Positions 37,849 to 51,900 of a stretch of 64,000 bases of DNA are shown here, one piece after another. The notes below the pieces were generated by a model that did not search any database, was not told the origin of the DNA, and saw only the letters and a list, made by a program, of their open reading frames with translations. The position numbers and the translations under genes were made by a program. Source of the stretch: Cinclus cinclus (taxonomy: Eukaryota > Chordata > Aves > Passeriformes > Cinclidae). Each line of letters begins with the position of its first letter. Position 1 is the first letter of the stretch. The stretch covers positions 5,732,428 to 5,796,427 of the forward strand of contig NC_085067.1 of assembly GCF_963662255.1 (NCBI RefSeq). The letters are read 5' to 3'.

Positions 37849-40800
37849 TCTAGAAATCAGATGACAGATTAAGGCTCTCACTAGTTTCAATGCCTTTGTG
37901 AGCATTTTGCTGAAGTCTGGGGGGAAAAGATCTGTTTTACCATTTTCTTAGACTTATAAATAACTGATATGTGAAAATCATAGTGATTCCAAGACTACAA
38001 AGCCTGTCTATCCACAGGGAAAATGTGTCATTTAGGAATGACACATTGAGTGTATCAAAGCCCTTGCAATCTTCCCCATACAGGAACCTTTAGGATTCCT
38101 CCACAGCTCCAGGCAGAGTTCCATACCTTGGCACAGACCTGTGGCCCTGCAGGTTCCTGCAGCACATCCCTGCCCTCTTTTCTCCAAGCCACCTCAGCCC
38201 AGCCAGGGAAAAGGGATGAGCTCTCCTGGTGCTCTGCAGGCCATGGCAAACACCCCACTCCTGGCACAGCAGTGAGCTGGCACCCTCTCCCCACCCTGAA
38301 GGGACAAGCTGGCTGCCACCCCGAGGGACTGCTGTGGTGCCACCATGGATCCACAGCCAGCCAGCAGCAGTGCCCATGCCTGGCCATGTCCCTTGCTGAT
38401 CCTGACCTGCTGGTGTCACTTCCCAGCTTGATCCCACACCTGCCTTGGCACTGTGCACTTGGAGAGTGATTTTGTGCCCTGGTTGTTGGCACTGGAGCTG
38501 CTCTGCTTTTCTTGCTGGGGATTACTGTGGCACTGCAGCACTCATCAGCAAGGCTATAGCCTCTGCTTGTCCCGTTGTCACTGTCACCTCCCTGATACGA
38601 TCCTGCATTTCTGCCTGCAGTCAGTAACCCCAGAGGAACAGGAGAGCTAGAGAGGCAGTAACTGGCCTAAAGAGGAGAGCAGCTTCCTCTCAAAAATACA
38701 GCTCAGGTATGACTAATGTGCCAGAAAGCTCATGGCTCAAGTAATCCCCTGCTCAAGACTTTATCAATAATGCACAATTGGATTGTGGAATACAAAACCC
38801 CTGGAACTTGATAAAAGCACTGGCTTAAGCACTGAGCTAACATCATCGGGATTGATGAGTGAGGACAGTTTCAAACAAATTACGCCTCGCAGCCAGATAA
38901 GACCTATCTTCAGGAGACTGGATGAAAGACAAGCAGCTCAGCATAGCTGCTCACCTGTCCAAAGTGAAGAGGTTCTGAGTGGAAAACAATGGCTTTAGGA
39001 ATTAAACGTTTTTCCCAGCCAGACTCTTCAGGGATGAACGCTCATAAATTGAAGGGGAGGTTTCTCTATTTTAAACATTCCAGTACTTGGCAAAAATTTA
39101 TCCAAACATGGGAGTTGGGGGCAACAAATGTGACTGACACCCAACCCAGTTTTCCATGATATATGAGGATGCCTTTGTGCCCAAACATCCCAGAACTGTC
39201 CCAGCACAAGCATGTGCTCAGTGTTGTCCTGAAGCAGCAGTAGGGTCAACCCCAGCCCCAGCTCAGCACTCTGACCCCAAACAGATGTAGTTTGGCCCTT
39301 GGAACAGGAGAAATCTCTACAGGAAAACAGACTCTGAAGGAAATGGGACAAAATCAGCACAGAAGGGAAACCTCAGAGGCAGCAGACACAGGGTCTGAGA
39401 GAACAGGGAACATACACTGGGTATGGGAACAAAGTGGAGCCAGGGCTTCTGGAGGGAGTATATCAAACTGCAGATGGTGCAGAAAGAAGGGAAGAAAAGT
39501 TAGAGGCAGATATATGAGAAGGGGAGGTTCTTCAATGAACATACACAATTAATTTGTGACCTGCAGAGGTAAAGCATGCATACCGCTCCCCAAGACCTGC
39601 CAACCAAAATCCCAGCTTCTCAGGTTTCTAGGTGGTGCCTGGTCCATCCATATCCCAGACCCTGATTGGATTAAGGCTGCTCTGAATTCACTGTCACCAT
39701 GTCTGTGAGGCATCTTCAGTGAACACCCCCTCCCCAGCTGGGTGAAGACCAGGGCTGGGGTTTGGGTTGCAGGTCCCTCTTAGGATCCACTCTTTCCACT
39801 CAGAGAGGCTCTTTGGGGGATGTACAAACTCTTTGTGGTGTCCTCAGAAGACAGAGCAGGATCAGCACTTCCCGTGACATCAGCCTCATGCCCCTGCACT
39901 CAGCACCCAGAGCCCACACGCAGCACAGCCAGCAGAGCACCACAGGAGCCTGTCAGGAGGGATTAGTCCCACATGCCTCCCTCAGCATTAGCACAAACTA
40001 ACAAGACAGCATGGAAAGCCCAGCAATTCCCAGGAACACTTCATTTATTGCAATCCAGGGTAAGAACAGTTCATCTGGAGCCAGGCTCCAGCCCGGCTCT
40101 GATTTTCAACTATGGGGAGACAGCTGAAATTACAGTAATGCAATTTCAATATCCTCACAGAGGTAAATGCGCTCAGTTGCCTCAAGGCTTCTGTAAACAT
40201 TAATTATTAACTTAATGTCTGGCTTCCCTGAGGTATCCATTATCCTGTGTATTAATGGCCCTTCCAATGAGGCAGGGAGCAAACAGCTTGCAGATTACCT
40301 GATAGTATTAGTGAAAGTTTGCAAATTGATTTGGTTGGATTGGAAAGTGCTTGCCAGTTAACCGATCACAGAATTTGGAGAAAGAGCAGAGCACAATAAA
40401 AGATGTTTTCTTTCCTCACAGCTTTATCTGCTCAGAAAAGAAGAGGAGCCAAGCATGACAGTGCTGGATGTTCTTTTGGATGCTTCTTTCCTGCCTCCCA
40501 TCCAAAATGTAATGAAGGAAAGCCTCGGGCAGAGAACTCAGTTGTAGCAAGAGGAAACATTAGTGCTGTTCTAAATGCCTCTTCACAAAAGTTAAGTCAA
40601 TCTTATTCCTAACACCCAGCTCTTCCATATTTCACTGTCAGGGGCTTTTCACATCCGTATGGGATAGGTCTGAAGGGTTAGATTGACAAAAGGATTTCAG
40701 GGAAGAACCTCCAGTGCAGTCCAACACTGGGACCCTCAGAGCTGCCTAATCCTTTAAATCCCCCCAGATCCACACACACAAGTGAGGTAAGGGCGACAAG

Positions 40801-43800
40801 CTGAGTGTGCAGACATGTGCCATTTGCACTTCCTTCTTGCATAAACCACTGCTCAGCTCATTTTCTCCTCCCAGAAAGCTGTTTTTACAACCCTCTGAAA
40901 CACCTCATTTAACTGGAGAAGTATTTGTTCATTAGTGCTCCTTGCAGCAGGAAGCACATGTCAGCGTGGGAGTTCAATCCCCCAGGATATGTCAGGAGAA
41001 TTCATTCCCCAGCACAGGGACTCTGGAGACACTCCTGTTCTGAGGCTGCAGCTCAGCTCTCATCCCAGTCCCACCCTGCTCAAAGCATCACAGACAATCC
41101 ACAAGCAGGACAACCACATCCACAGGCTGCTTGAGATAAGACCGACCAATATTAAAAGCCAGCATCTTCCCCTTGGAAAGATAAGGCAAAGCTGGCAGAT
41201 TCTCATCTCCATTCTTCATCTAGAATGCCACATTCTTTGAACAGCCACACACAAAACAAGCAGCAGTCACGTTTCCAATCTGCTGTGTGCTCTGCTGGGC
41301 CCCTGGTGCTTGGAGAGAAATCTGTATTCTCTGATTCTATCTGGATGTCAGGGAATGATTTAAAGGGAGACCAAGTAACAGTCCTTGATAGATTTTTTTG
41401 CTGTGTAGCCAGGTAACTTCTGTTCTTCAAGCAGAGAAACACGATATTGCTCTTTCATGTAAATTTATGGAAGAAGTTATGATTTTATCCTATATTCTAA
41501 TAAGGATTCAGACTTAGTTTTTAAAAGGAGAACCTTGTTTGTGCTAGAGTTTTGTGCCTGTTATTTTATCGTAATTTAAAATCAAACTATTCAGACACTA
41601 AATTATTTCCTGCTGAGAAATGTGCAAAAGCTCCCTTTATTCCTATATCCTCTTTACCGCTGGCATCTTGTATTTATAGAGTGTAGATGGAGAACTTAAC
41701 ATCCATGTTTTCTCCTTTTAAAGTCTCTCCTTTGATCTAGTTATCCATCCAGGAGATTGCTTTGATCCTTGAAGTTTTGCTAATTCCAAATACTCAATTA
41801 TGCTTATCTAGTCCTGGAGGATCTGAGTGTTTCAAGCTGTCCCTCATCCACTGCTGGTTTACCAACACAGCCCAGCTTTAATCAAAAGGAACTTGTTCTT
41901 GCCCAGAGCACTGCAGGCTACACACTCATCAAAAACCCAGGAGAGCCTGTTTTTCCTTCCTGGCCACATCCCAGGGAAGCAGGAGAGAGAACAGGCTGTG
42001 AGAGAAGGGAATTTCACGTGCTGAACAGTGAGGTCAGGGAGCAAGTGAAAGAGTCCAGGAAGGAATGGCCACACAGAGGAACAGAGCTCAGGGCTCTCAC
42101 ACAGCTCCTCGGGCTGGGAACCTGTCAGCTCACCCAGTCATGCTGCTCTCCTCTCTCTTCCTCCTATTTCAGTCACTCTGAAGCCAGGAACCAAGGGGAT
42201 GGGAGAAACTGGACATTGCAGGCCTTGAGGGAGATGAACTGAGTAGGGAAAGCAGCAGAAATGGGGAGCAGTTCTCCAAAAACAGAACCATCTTCCCTAC
42301 CCATCAACCACAAGGAGAGTGAGCTGAGCCTGATCCCAGGCCTGTCTGCTGCTTGTTTTAAAAATCTTCTCCCTTACAATATCATTATGCCATATGAATG
42401 AAGGTTATCTAAATCTAGCATGATCTCTCCCCCAGGGAGCAGGGAGGGAGGCAGAAGAGGAGAATGCCATTATTTCATGACGGGATCTGAAGTAGTAGGG
42501 GATTTCCTTTCAGCTTCCAGAGGATTGAAACAAATTGAGATGCATCATCCTACTGCTTCACTGCTCGGTATTTTGACACCACATTACTGCTGAGCACCTG
42601 AAATTCATCTGATGGAAGATGGGACCACAGCCCTGCTTTCCTCTCTGCTACCAACTCCTTCTGTGCCATTCCTCATTCTCAGACTAAGAAAGAAATTAAA
42701 ATCTTCTCTAACACATTAAAGAGTGATAGGGAAAAAATACAAAAGGAATAAGATAAAATCTGAAGAGGCAGCAAGCAGCCACAACTGAAGTACAGCACTG
42801 AAATAATTATCTTGTTATAAGAGCCCAGGCAAGCCTGCTGGAGGGGCAAATTTCTCCCATCAGAAGGTGAGCGCAGGTTCCCTTCCTTCCTCATATAAAG
42901 GTTTTTATATACCTTATATAAAAGTATTTTTGTTCTTGCAAATTGAAGGCTCAAGTGGCAGTTTCTTGGAAAAGCTTCTCCTACCACCAGCACAAGGAAG
43001 AAATAATGTCTGAGAATAATGGTTTAGCACCACTCTGACACTCCCAGCAGCTTTCCAAGGGGCAGGTTACACATGGAAAGCAGGAGACTAGCTGCTAAAT
43101 TGCCCTTATCTATCCTGCAGCCCCCTCAGCAGCAAGGCAAAGAACAATTTCTCATGTTTTGCTTCAAACAAGATTGACATCAGTGCAGCATGATGTCTTT
43201 AAGTCAGCTGAGAGATGAGAGAGAACTTTATTTTGCCAGTCTGCCCTAAGGAGAACTTAGCAGGAGCTCTCAGCAGTTCAGACAAGTGGGGCTGTCTGAG
43301 GTTCAGCGCCTGCCCTCGCAGGGGGAGCCAGGATGCCAAAATGGGGTGCAAAGAAGAGCCCTGTTAGTGCTACTGTGTCCACAACCCTGTTACAGTGCTC
43401 CCCTGGAAACCCCACCAACAAAGCTGTAGCAGTAGAAAAGAAGAGTAGGTGGCAGGGGGATGAGCTTTTCTGAAGTTGGCTTTCCTGGCCACACTGCAAA
43501 GCTCTTGTGCAGGCAGAGTTTGCTCCCTGCAGAAGAACTTCAGTGGCCACCAGTAGCTGGAGTTTCAGGCAGGATCACCAAAATCTGCCAGCAGAGCTGT
43601 GTTTGGTACGCTGACTCACTGCTTCAAAGCTGCAGCCTTCTGAACCAGCTTTTCCAAGCTGAATTACTCACCTGACATTTGCTAAATCTCAGTGAACTTC
43701 TTTTTGTTGTAAAGGGGAACCTATAAATTTTTTTCTTCTATGTATTACAGAAATTCCCACTGAGCCCTCCTCTGGAAAAGCCGAGCACTGTGTTTATGCT

Positions 43801-46800
43801 GCAAGAGGGCAGCACAAACAAGGCACCTTCCTACCCTGACAGATTTGAGACCATTAGTCCTAAATCTGAGCTCTGCCTGTTGCATGTTTCTCTGCTTTAC
43901 AGATCAGCGCTTTGCCTGAAAGAGATCAATCAAAAGATTGTTTGTAAACTCAGCAGGGTCTGAGTTTAACTCGCCTAATCATTAAGCACTTAGAAAAAGG
44001 GTTTTTATAACACTGTAAGTAACAGGCCTGATAACAAAGTTACACTTTTTTGTGACTGACTCCCAGTGAACAACTCCCACTATTGTCTCAGTACTCCAGG
44101 TCCCAAAATCTCCCTGTTACTGTAACACCTGGCTAGGTGAGCCAAATACATTCCAGACTGTTCACTAAAACTTCATTTTACTCTGAAGAAAGACATCTCA
44201 GTAATTCTCCAGACATTGCACTGAATTCTACTGAAAATTGTGAATTACAGTACCTCACTTTTCTGTCCTTGAAACATTTTTCTGCACAAGTGGTGCACCT
44301 TTGGTGGAATGGGGGAAAACAGAGGGAAAACGGAAGTATACAGAGGTCATGCATCTTGGAAAGAAAAGAGGGAGGGAAAGAAGGACTTGGGAGAAGATAC
44401 CATGGAAATACAAATGGTTCAAATCTCATTTCTTTGCCATAGAATATAAGCATCAGACAGGTAACATGTGGTCTGAACCAAATGCAAACACCCAACACGC
44501 TCCATCTGCACAAACAAACAATCCAAGCGAATTTGGGATGATAGATGCAGGACTGGCAGATATTTATCACAGAACTGCCTGGAGATTTGACTAGCAGCTA
44601 AACAGGAACGCTGCTAAAAAGCACCTGCCTCACAGCACAGAAATTTAGAAGCTCATACTCGGGAAGTTGCCCAGATTCAAAAGCTGCTGCATTCAATTTT
44701 CAAGCCTGTTTTACCATTACTTAAAAGACAGCCAGTTCCAAGCCACTTGACATTTGCTCTGAGAAGCCTGAGCAAACAGCCAAGGCTGGATCAGGGCGTC
44801 TCTGCGGTGTGAGCTAACAAAGAAGTGGACAAACATGTCAAGCCAAAAGCCAGAAGCTCTGAGAAGTGCGCTGGCCGAGGCTGCAGCTCTTAATAGACCC
44901 AGAGAGAGAGGCTGAAAGAGTTTCACGTGGAGCACAGCCCCAGCAGAGGCTCCTTATCCTGGCAGGCAGCTCGGGATGTTGCTGTTTGAGGCACCTCCCA
45001 TGCGGTGCACCTCCCTTTTCTGCAGGAAAAGGACAAGGCAACAGGAGAAAATTGGAAATTTGGCTGTCCAAAGCATCTCCCACTCCTATGAAGATGTGAT
45101 GTGTGCAGTTGCCACGTGCACATTACCCTGCTCCCAAAGCAGCAGCTTCCCAGCTGGGTTAGGCTGCAGAGATGGAGAGCATGGGGTTTATATTACAGAG
45201 CAGAGACTCCTCACAGCTCTGTCAGAAATGCAGCCCGACCTCTCTTCTAAAGCACTTTAGGGAATCTTTGTCCCAGAGCTTGAGGAAAAGGTAAAGCTAT
45301 AAATTAAAATTGCATTAGTAGTTTCTTTGGTGGTGTGCAGAGAAGGCAGGAGAGGAGCTGGGAAATTTTCTTTGCATTTATAAGGAGTTCTATCCCCAAA
45401 TTATATGCAATGCTTTAGCATGGAAACACAGAGCCACTAAAAAATTTTAAAATTATGTTTAAACACTGTATTGCTCAACAGAGAGGAAATGGCATTAACT
45501 GAAAGACCTGATGCATTAATTGCTGTTTCTAGCATTCTTGGAATCCTCTGTGTCTTTGATACCTACACAAAAGCATAAACCCCTCCTCCTTTCCGAAATC
45601 ATTCTTTCACTGCAGTTTCAGATACATGAAATGCACAAAATTTGGGCACTTTTCCTTGTAGCTGCACTATTTCCAGGTGATTTCTTGTTCGTGCTTAGAG
45701 AGCTTTGATCTACTTTTAGCTTAAAATCAAGTTATATTCCACACATTGGTTTTATATTGAGAGGGTAGTCAGGAATTAATCCATAGACACACTATTTTAC
45801 TGCTTGTGCGCTGTATTTCCAGTTTTAATGCTAGATTGTTTTGATGGAAGGTAGCAATCATTTAAACATTAAGAACAGTCATCCTGGGGACACAGTTGTC
45901 AGATTTAAGGATCAGAAATTATATAGGCAGCTGTAAAAGGATTGGAAGTGAATAGATCAATATTACAAGGTCTAGTAATTCTTTGAAGTATTAAAGTGAA
46001 ACGGGAGAACAGTTTGCAAGAACTTGATGATTTAAGTTATGCAGCAGCTCCAGGGGCAGGTGAGAAGCACGTAACAATCTCTGTAGGGTCCTGAAAGGGT
46101 TAAGGACACCTTGATCAAAAACAGGTTTTTGCCCTGAAGCAAGGAGAGGCTGAGGAGGACTTTCAGAAGGATCCCATTGGGGCTGGAAAACACAACTGCC
46201 CTGGCAGCCACTCCAGCTGCAGCAGAGTCACTGGGGGAGCACTTGTAGGGAAGGACCCCTGACATTACACAGCAGCACCCTCCACATCTCCATTTACATG
46301 CAGGGAGTGAGCAACCCACCAGTAAATTAATCCTCAATTTCCATCCTGCAGTGCAGCATGTTTATGAACAAAGCCCTGAGCACACAGTGACATTCTGCTT
46401 GATAGCAGTCCTGAGAGAATCTGGCACTGTTTGGAAGCATTTGGTCAATGGCTTTTTGGGGCTCGTTCTGCATGCAGAGGAGGAAGGAGCATCTCAATAC
46501 AGTAAATACAGCACAGGCTCCCCAAAAGAATGTGGATTTCTGAAAGCCAGCCCAGGATGCCACAACCTCTCCAGCTTGGAGATCTACTGGGAATTCAAAT
46601 GAATTCAGAAGAAAGACAGCTCACAGAGAAATGCAGAGTCAGAGCAGACCAAAGCCCAGCTAAAAAAGTTTCCTTTTTTCCTTTTCCAAAGTTTCCAATT
46701 CTAGCTTGAATTCCAAGCAGAGGCATGAGTGTCATTTGTTGTGTGGGAAGGGTGATCCAACCACGTCATTATTCATCCCAGCTAACTCTAAGATCGCAGT

Positions 46801-48876
46801 ACAGGTGAGTTAAATTCTTAATCTCAACTTACTTGATGCATTTCACTGAGATTTCAAAATCCAACCTGTAGGCCTCAGCATTCCAAATGGGTCCAAAGAG
46901 AAGTTGGTTGGTTTAGTTTTTTTTCTAGGACAAAGACACTTAAATTTGCAGCATAAAAGTTTAGAACTTCTAATCTTTTTTTTTGTTGTTGTTGTTCTTT
47001 GAACACAACAAAGCAGCTCCCCCTCACTGTGCAAGTCCAAACCAAAAATCCAGATTTCTCTCCCAGTCCCACTTGAGGATAAATTTGGCTAGATACACTT
47101 TTTATCTTCCTATAGAAATCTTTTACCTATCAGAAAAAAAAATCTAGTACAATTATTTAATGGATTTATAGAAAAATTGTGTTTGATTGATTTTCTTGGT
47201 TCTATTATCTCCCAACCAAGTCCTTGTTGACAGCCCATAGCAGGGTCTGCTGAGACCCTGGATCCTGGTATGAATCCAAATAAAGTTTCAGCTCAGAGCA
47301 CTCCTAGAGGAGGTGGGAATGAACCAGGTCCCAGCCTGGTTCGATTATACCAGGTAATGGAGTACAGTGGGAAGTAGAGATCACTTTTAGGAACACACTC
47401 CTAGGAAAGCAGCCATGCTGGTTATCCCAGAGAAGTACAAAGGCAGGATCATTCCCCTCACTTGTTTAGGCACTGCCTTCTGGTGCTCCAGAGCCTTGGG
47501 CAGATCTGAAATTTAAATGGAAAGCCACTGACTTGAAAGGTTTGTCAAAGCCTTAGTCTGGTTCTCAGCAGTGCTTTAGTCCCGACCAGATTTAAGGTAG
47601 CATTTACAATTCAAAGCATCTCAAGGAAACGACATAATCCTTACAGGGAGTGGGAACCTTCCTTTCCCACATTTCCTAGCAGAAAATGGTATCCTAAATT
47701 AGTGAAACCAAGACAAAGTGTGGAAGGTGCCCGTGGGAGAGAGGTTACCCCACTTGTTTTAGATTTCAGCTGAGAAGTTCAACACCAGGTAACCTCAGCT
47801 CTTGTACTTTCAGTGGAGTGAACACAGCAGCTCCACCTGAGCTGCTTCCAGCGATAACTCTCCTCACTTTGCATAATGAGGTCCCATCTATAGCCCCAGA
47901 AGTTGTTTAACCCCCAACAGTGACTTATTCCAGGCTATCAGCCAAGTGAATGCTTAAGTGGAATATATATACAATGATCATCACAGGCTGGCATTCATCT
48001 TGTCTCAGAAATTGTTTAGGGCAAAGAGGTTAAGAAGAATAGAGTACAGGCTTAAAAAAGATTTGTTTCTCAGAGACATTTCACTGGATTCATCCAATTT
48101 AGTGAAGAAACTAAGGTTAGGGGAGTGCCTTTTAGGCACTATTGTCTCATGGTAATTTAACACAGGTTTTCAAAAGAGGACAGCAGTTAAGCAAAGTTGC
48201 AGTTGAGTCAGATAAGAAACTCTCTCATTAGTATGGAATAGATCTAAGCACTTCAGAACAGCTGTCAGCCCCCTCACAAGGCAGATCCCATCCCCCTTCT
48301 CTTTAGACTCTCCAAGCCAAGAGCTTTTCAGGGGTCCTGGCACAGCACTGACTTACCAACTAGTCTAAAAATACCCCTGAAAGTGAGGAGGGAAAGATCC
48401 TGATGAAGGTAAGGCAATTAGAGCTGGCTTGGAGAAAATTCGCTGACCAGACAGGCATGGTTCTACAACATCACTACTCAGCATTCCCATCCTAAGGGGT
48501 AAACATCTTCAGGAACAAACTCCCAGTCCTGCTCCTGAGCACAGCCACGCTCTCTCTGCCCAGGCAAATAACCAGCAGAGCTGCTTGCCACGTTTAGAAC
48601 AGCATGAGTCCCTTAAATGGGTTAATTGGGTTTCACCTGCAGCAGGTGGGTGTTTCAAGCACCTGCTCAGACAGGAAATGTGGCCCTGTGTGTGGAGGGG
48701 ATGGTGCACACAGAGCTGCTTTCCCCAAAACACCACCAGCAGATGCCAACCAAGGCACAAAAGCCCTTTTAAAAAGATGTTTTACATGTCTCTGTTTCAA
48801 AGTGCTGCTGTTTTCACTCATGTGCATTTCAATGAGATTCCAGATTTGGATTAATGAAGGGGGACATCTGGGAGGT
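37845..48876. other. Gene-free non-coding DNA, about 11 kb
   Basis: No recognisable gene. It is moderately AT-rich with no long repeats. A stretch at about 43900-44010 with runs such as AATCATTAAGCACTTAG has a conserved-element look. A weak CTCF-like CTGCCTTCTGGTG occurs at 47473-47485, and a (TTG)n patch near 46984-46996. No frame carries a known domain. Confidence 0.5.
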
Positions 48877-48943
48877 GGGAAGGGAAGGGAAGGGAAGGGA
48901 AGGGAAGGGAAGGGAAGGGAAGGGAAGGGAAGGGAAGGGAAGG
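48877..48943 (+). repeat. Pentanucleotide array (GGGAA)13
   Basis: About 13.4 perfect GGGAA units (67 bp). G-triplets every five bases on the plus strand give strong G-quadruplex potential, and the tract is all purine. Gly-Lys-Glu-Arg-type frames through it are artefacts. Confidence 0.97.
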
Positions 48944-51900
48944 CTCAGTTCTCTGGAGAAAGGGGCCAGCAGGAACCTCCTGAGTTCAGCAAAGTCCCTC
49001 TACTTGGAACAGCTGAACCATGGACAGGGACAGGCTGGGCCCTGATTTCTCCCCCTGCAGGGAAGGACCTGGTGGTCCTGACAGCACCAGAGTGAATGTG
49101 GAGTGATTTGGCTGGGGACACAGACAAGCTGAGTGGCAGCTCCTGAGTTCATCCACAAAACCTTCCAGAAAGAAAAGGGAGCTCCATTCCACTGAAAGGA
49201 TGGGGATAAGATATTCCAGGCAGCAATAAATCGGCCTCCCCCCAACGTGCTCTGAGGAATTACAGATACAAATAGCCCCAGAAGAAACATTTGCAGATAG
49301 GTCAGAGGTACTGCATTGCTTTGGCTTTGTTTATATCCCATTTCCCATGCCCCGGGGCGACACGAGTGAGACAGAAGCATTATGACAACCCCTGCACCCT
49401 CCAGAGAGGGAAAGGCAGCACTTTGCCATCATCAGGGCTCGTTCGCTGCCCCTGCAGGAACCCAACCCCCTGGCTCCAGCACTGGTGTGGGGCTTTTGGG
49501 CAGAAGCAACAGCAAATAGCCCGTCCCAGGGGAGTTATTCCCTGCATAAATAGCTGCATAAACAGCTCTGCAGTGGCACTCACAGTCTGGCTCTGGAGAC
49601 TTTTATGTCCCCAGTTTCTAATGAGGACCGGTTTATTTTTTTTTAACATCTCGTCTCCCCAATAAAAGTCATCTCCAATGTGGAATTGGCTCAGACAATT
49701 TCAGTTCCTTGATCATAAGTGCTTTCAAGTGATGTGGCAGGGTGATCAACGTGAAGGTTGGATTAAGGTTTAGACTGCAGCTTTTGGGAGTCATACAAGT
49801 CACTAATTACACTTCCAGCCCTCAGCACAGCAACGGGGAACATCACAGAACTACTTCAGGGAAGATTCAAAGAGAAATAACACAGTTTAGCACTAAAGTA
49901 AGAAAGGTCCTATGACATTAAGAAGCAGAATTTCCCTCCAAGCAGAGGTTTGTCTGTGCCTCCTGAGCTCTGTTAAAACCCAGAGATGACAGCTCCTGAA
50001 TGTGCTGAAGAGCCCAGGCCAATAGCTGGGGGTCTGCAGACTTGGAACTGAACTTCCACCTGCCTTCCAAAACATGGCCTTGGGCTGTGGAAAGCCCAAG
50101 AAGTGCCAATATTAAATGTAGCTAATATTTCATTTAGCTAAAGAGATCCCCCAGCTTCCCTGGGCAGGACCAAATGGAGCAGTGTCATTATTGCTCCTCG
50201 GGTATCAGGGTGAGATTAGATCTGCAATCAGGCACAGCTCAGCCCCACACCGCAGGCAGCAGGGCACAAGCGATATTGGATTTGTTGAGGAGTTTCTTTC
50301 ATTTCACTTTGGATGTGTGACACCAGGCCAGAGCAGCTGTGGAGTGCAGATACGACAGATGTGGCTTGAAAGAACCCGGGGAAAGTGCACAGCAACCTGG
50401 GACTGCTTTGTACTGCAGAACAGAGATTCTCTGGGACACAAAAAGAAGTTAAAGCTGCTCGGCCCTGTCTGGTCTCCAGCCGTACCCAGCTGCCACTTAG
50501 AACAAGGAACAAACAGAGAAGAAAAATTGGGAATTTGAAGCCTGCAGGATTCCTGGCTGTTAAGAGAATAAACAGTGATTTTCACCCCACAACCAAGCCC
50601 AGATCAGAGGGGACAATGTCAGGTAGGCACCGGTTAATTGCACCATTTTCTTCCTGGTCACAAGTGTTCCTTTGCAGGACTGAAAGCGTTTTATTAAAAT
50701 GCTGTTTACATTCAAAAATAGCCTTTAAATCAGTAGCCTTGGAGACTTTACAAAATAAAAAAACCTTTTATAGTCTGTCTTGAAAACATTAATGATTTTC
50801 TGAAATTATTTTGGATGTCTCAAAGAATGGTATCACAATGATCTCTGGTTTTAGCAATAGTCATTGCCTGACAAGGTCAGTTTAAAAAAATCAACTGTGG
50901 TTTCAATTTCATTCACAGCTAAAACTTTCAATTCACATTTTGAAAAAAGTCTTCTCGTGGCAAGCAGAAATGACAAATTAATTTGGGAAATGCTCTGAAA
51001 CAAACTCCCCCCCCAAAAAATCTGCCAAGCTTTGATTTTAGATTTCCTCTGTTTTCCAAAATTAGGTGTCATCTTTCAATCAGCACCACCCCAGAGGATG
51101 AGATTTGTGTTCACTACCCTGGCATGTGTAATGATGCCAGGATAATTCGCAGCAGATGTACATTTGGGGAGAAATTATTTTCCTCAGAATCTATTTGTGT
51201 GGGAGGATGAAGTATGGTTATAATGAAGGTGCTGTGGGAGCTGAATGACTTTGCATCTCAAGTACAGGTGCACTTGGGTGTAACTTAAACATAGTTTGCA
51301 ATCTCTCTAAATGGAGCATTTATAGCCAATTACACTTGTCATTCACCTTGCAAATACCTCTATCTAATTTAACAGCATATGCAGCAAGCAGAAAAATAAA
51401 GGATATTCTATTAGGTGCCAGCAGAATAGCAGTGGAGGTACCAGCTCTGTGTCTAACACACGTTTGGCAGATTTTTGAACTGAAATAGAATGGATTCAGA
51501 GCGTGGCCTCCAATGCCCTTCTTCTCCCTGCATCAGAAGCCTCCTGTCAAATGTAATTTCCTCCAGGAAGACATGTATCTAACTGAGATTTTCCAAAACC
51601 TGTCCAAGTGATTTGGACACTCACTTCTCATTAGTATTAATAGCAAGTGAGCATGAGCATCTCCTCAGTGCCTTTGGAAATCTCTGACACATTTTTATTT
51701 TGGTGGCTGTTAAATGACTCTTTGGGCAATCTGCACTAGAAATGACAAATTTCCCATTTGTTTTCATCCACTCAGATATCCTTAATGTCCACCTACCAAA
51801 TGTCAAATTTTTCCCTCAAAAAGACAGCTGAGATGTGGTGAGAGGGAGGGTAGAGACAGACTTTTTCTGTGTTTGGATTAAAGGACAAAGTTCACATTCC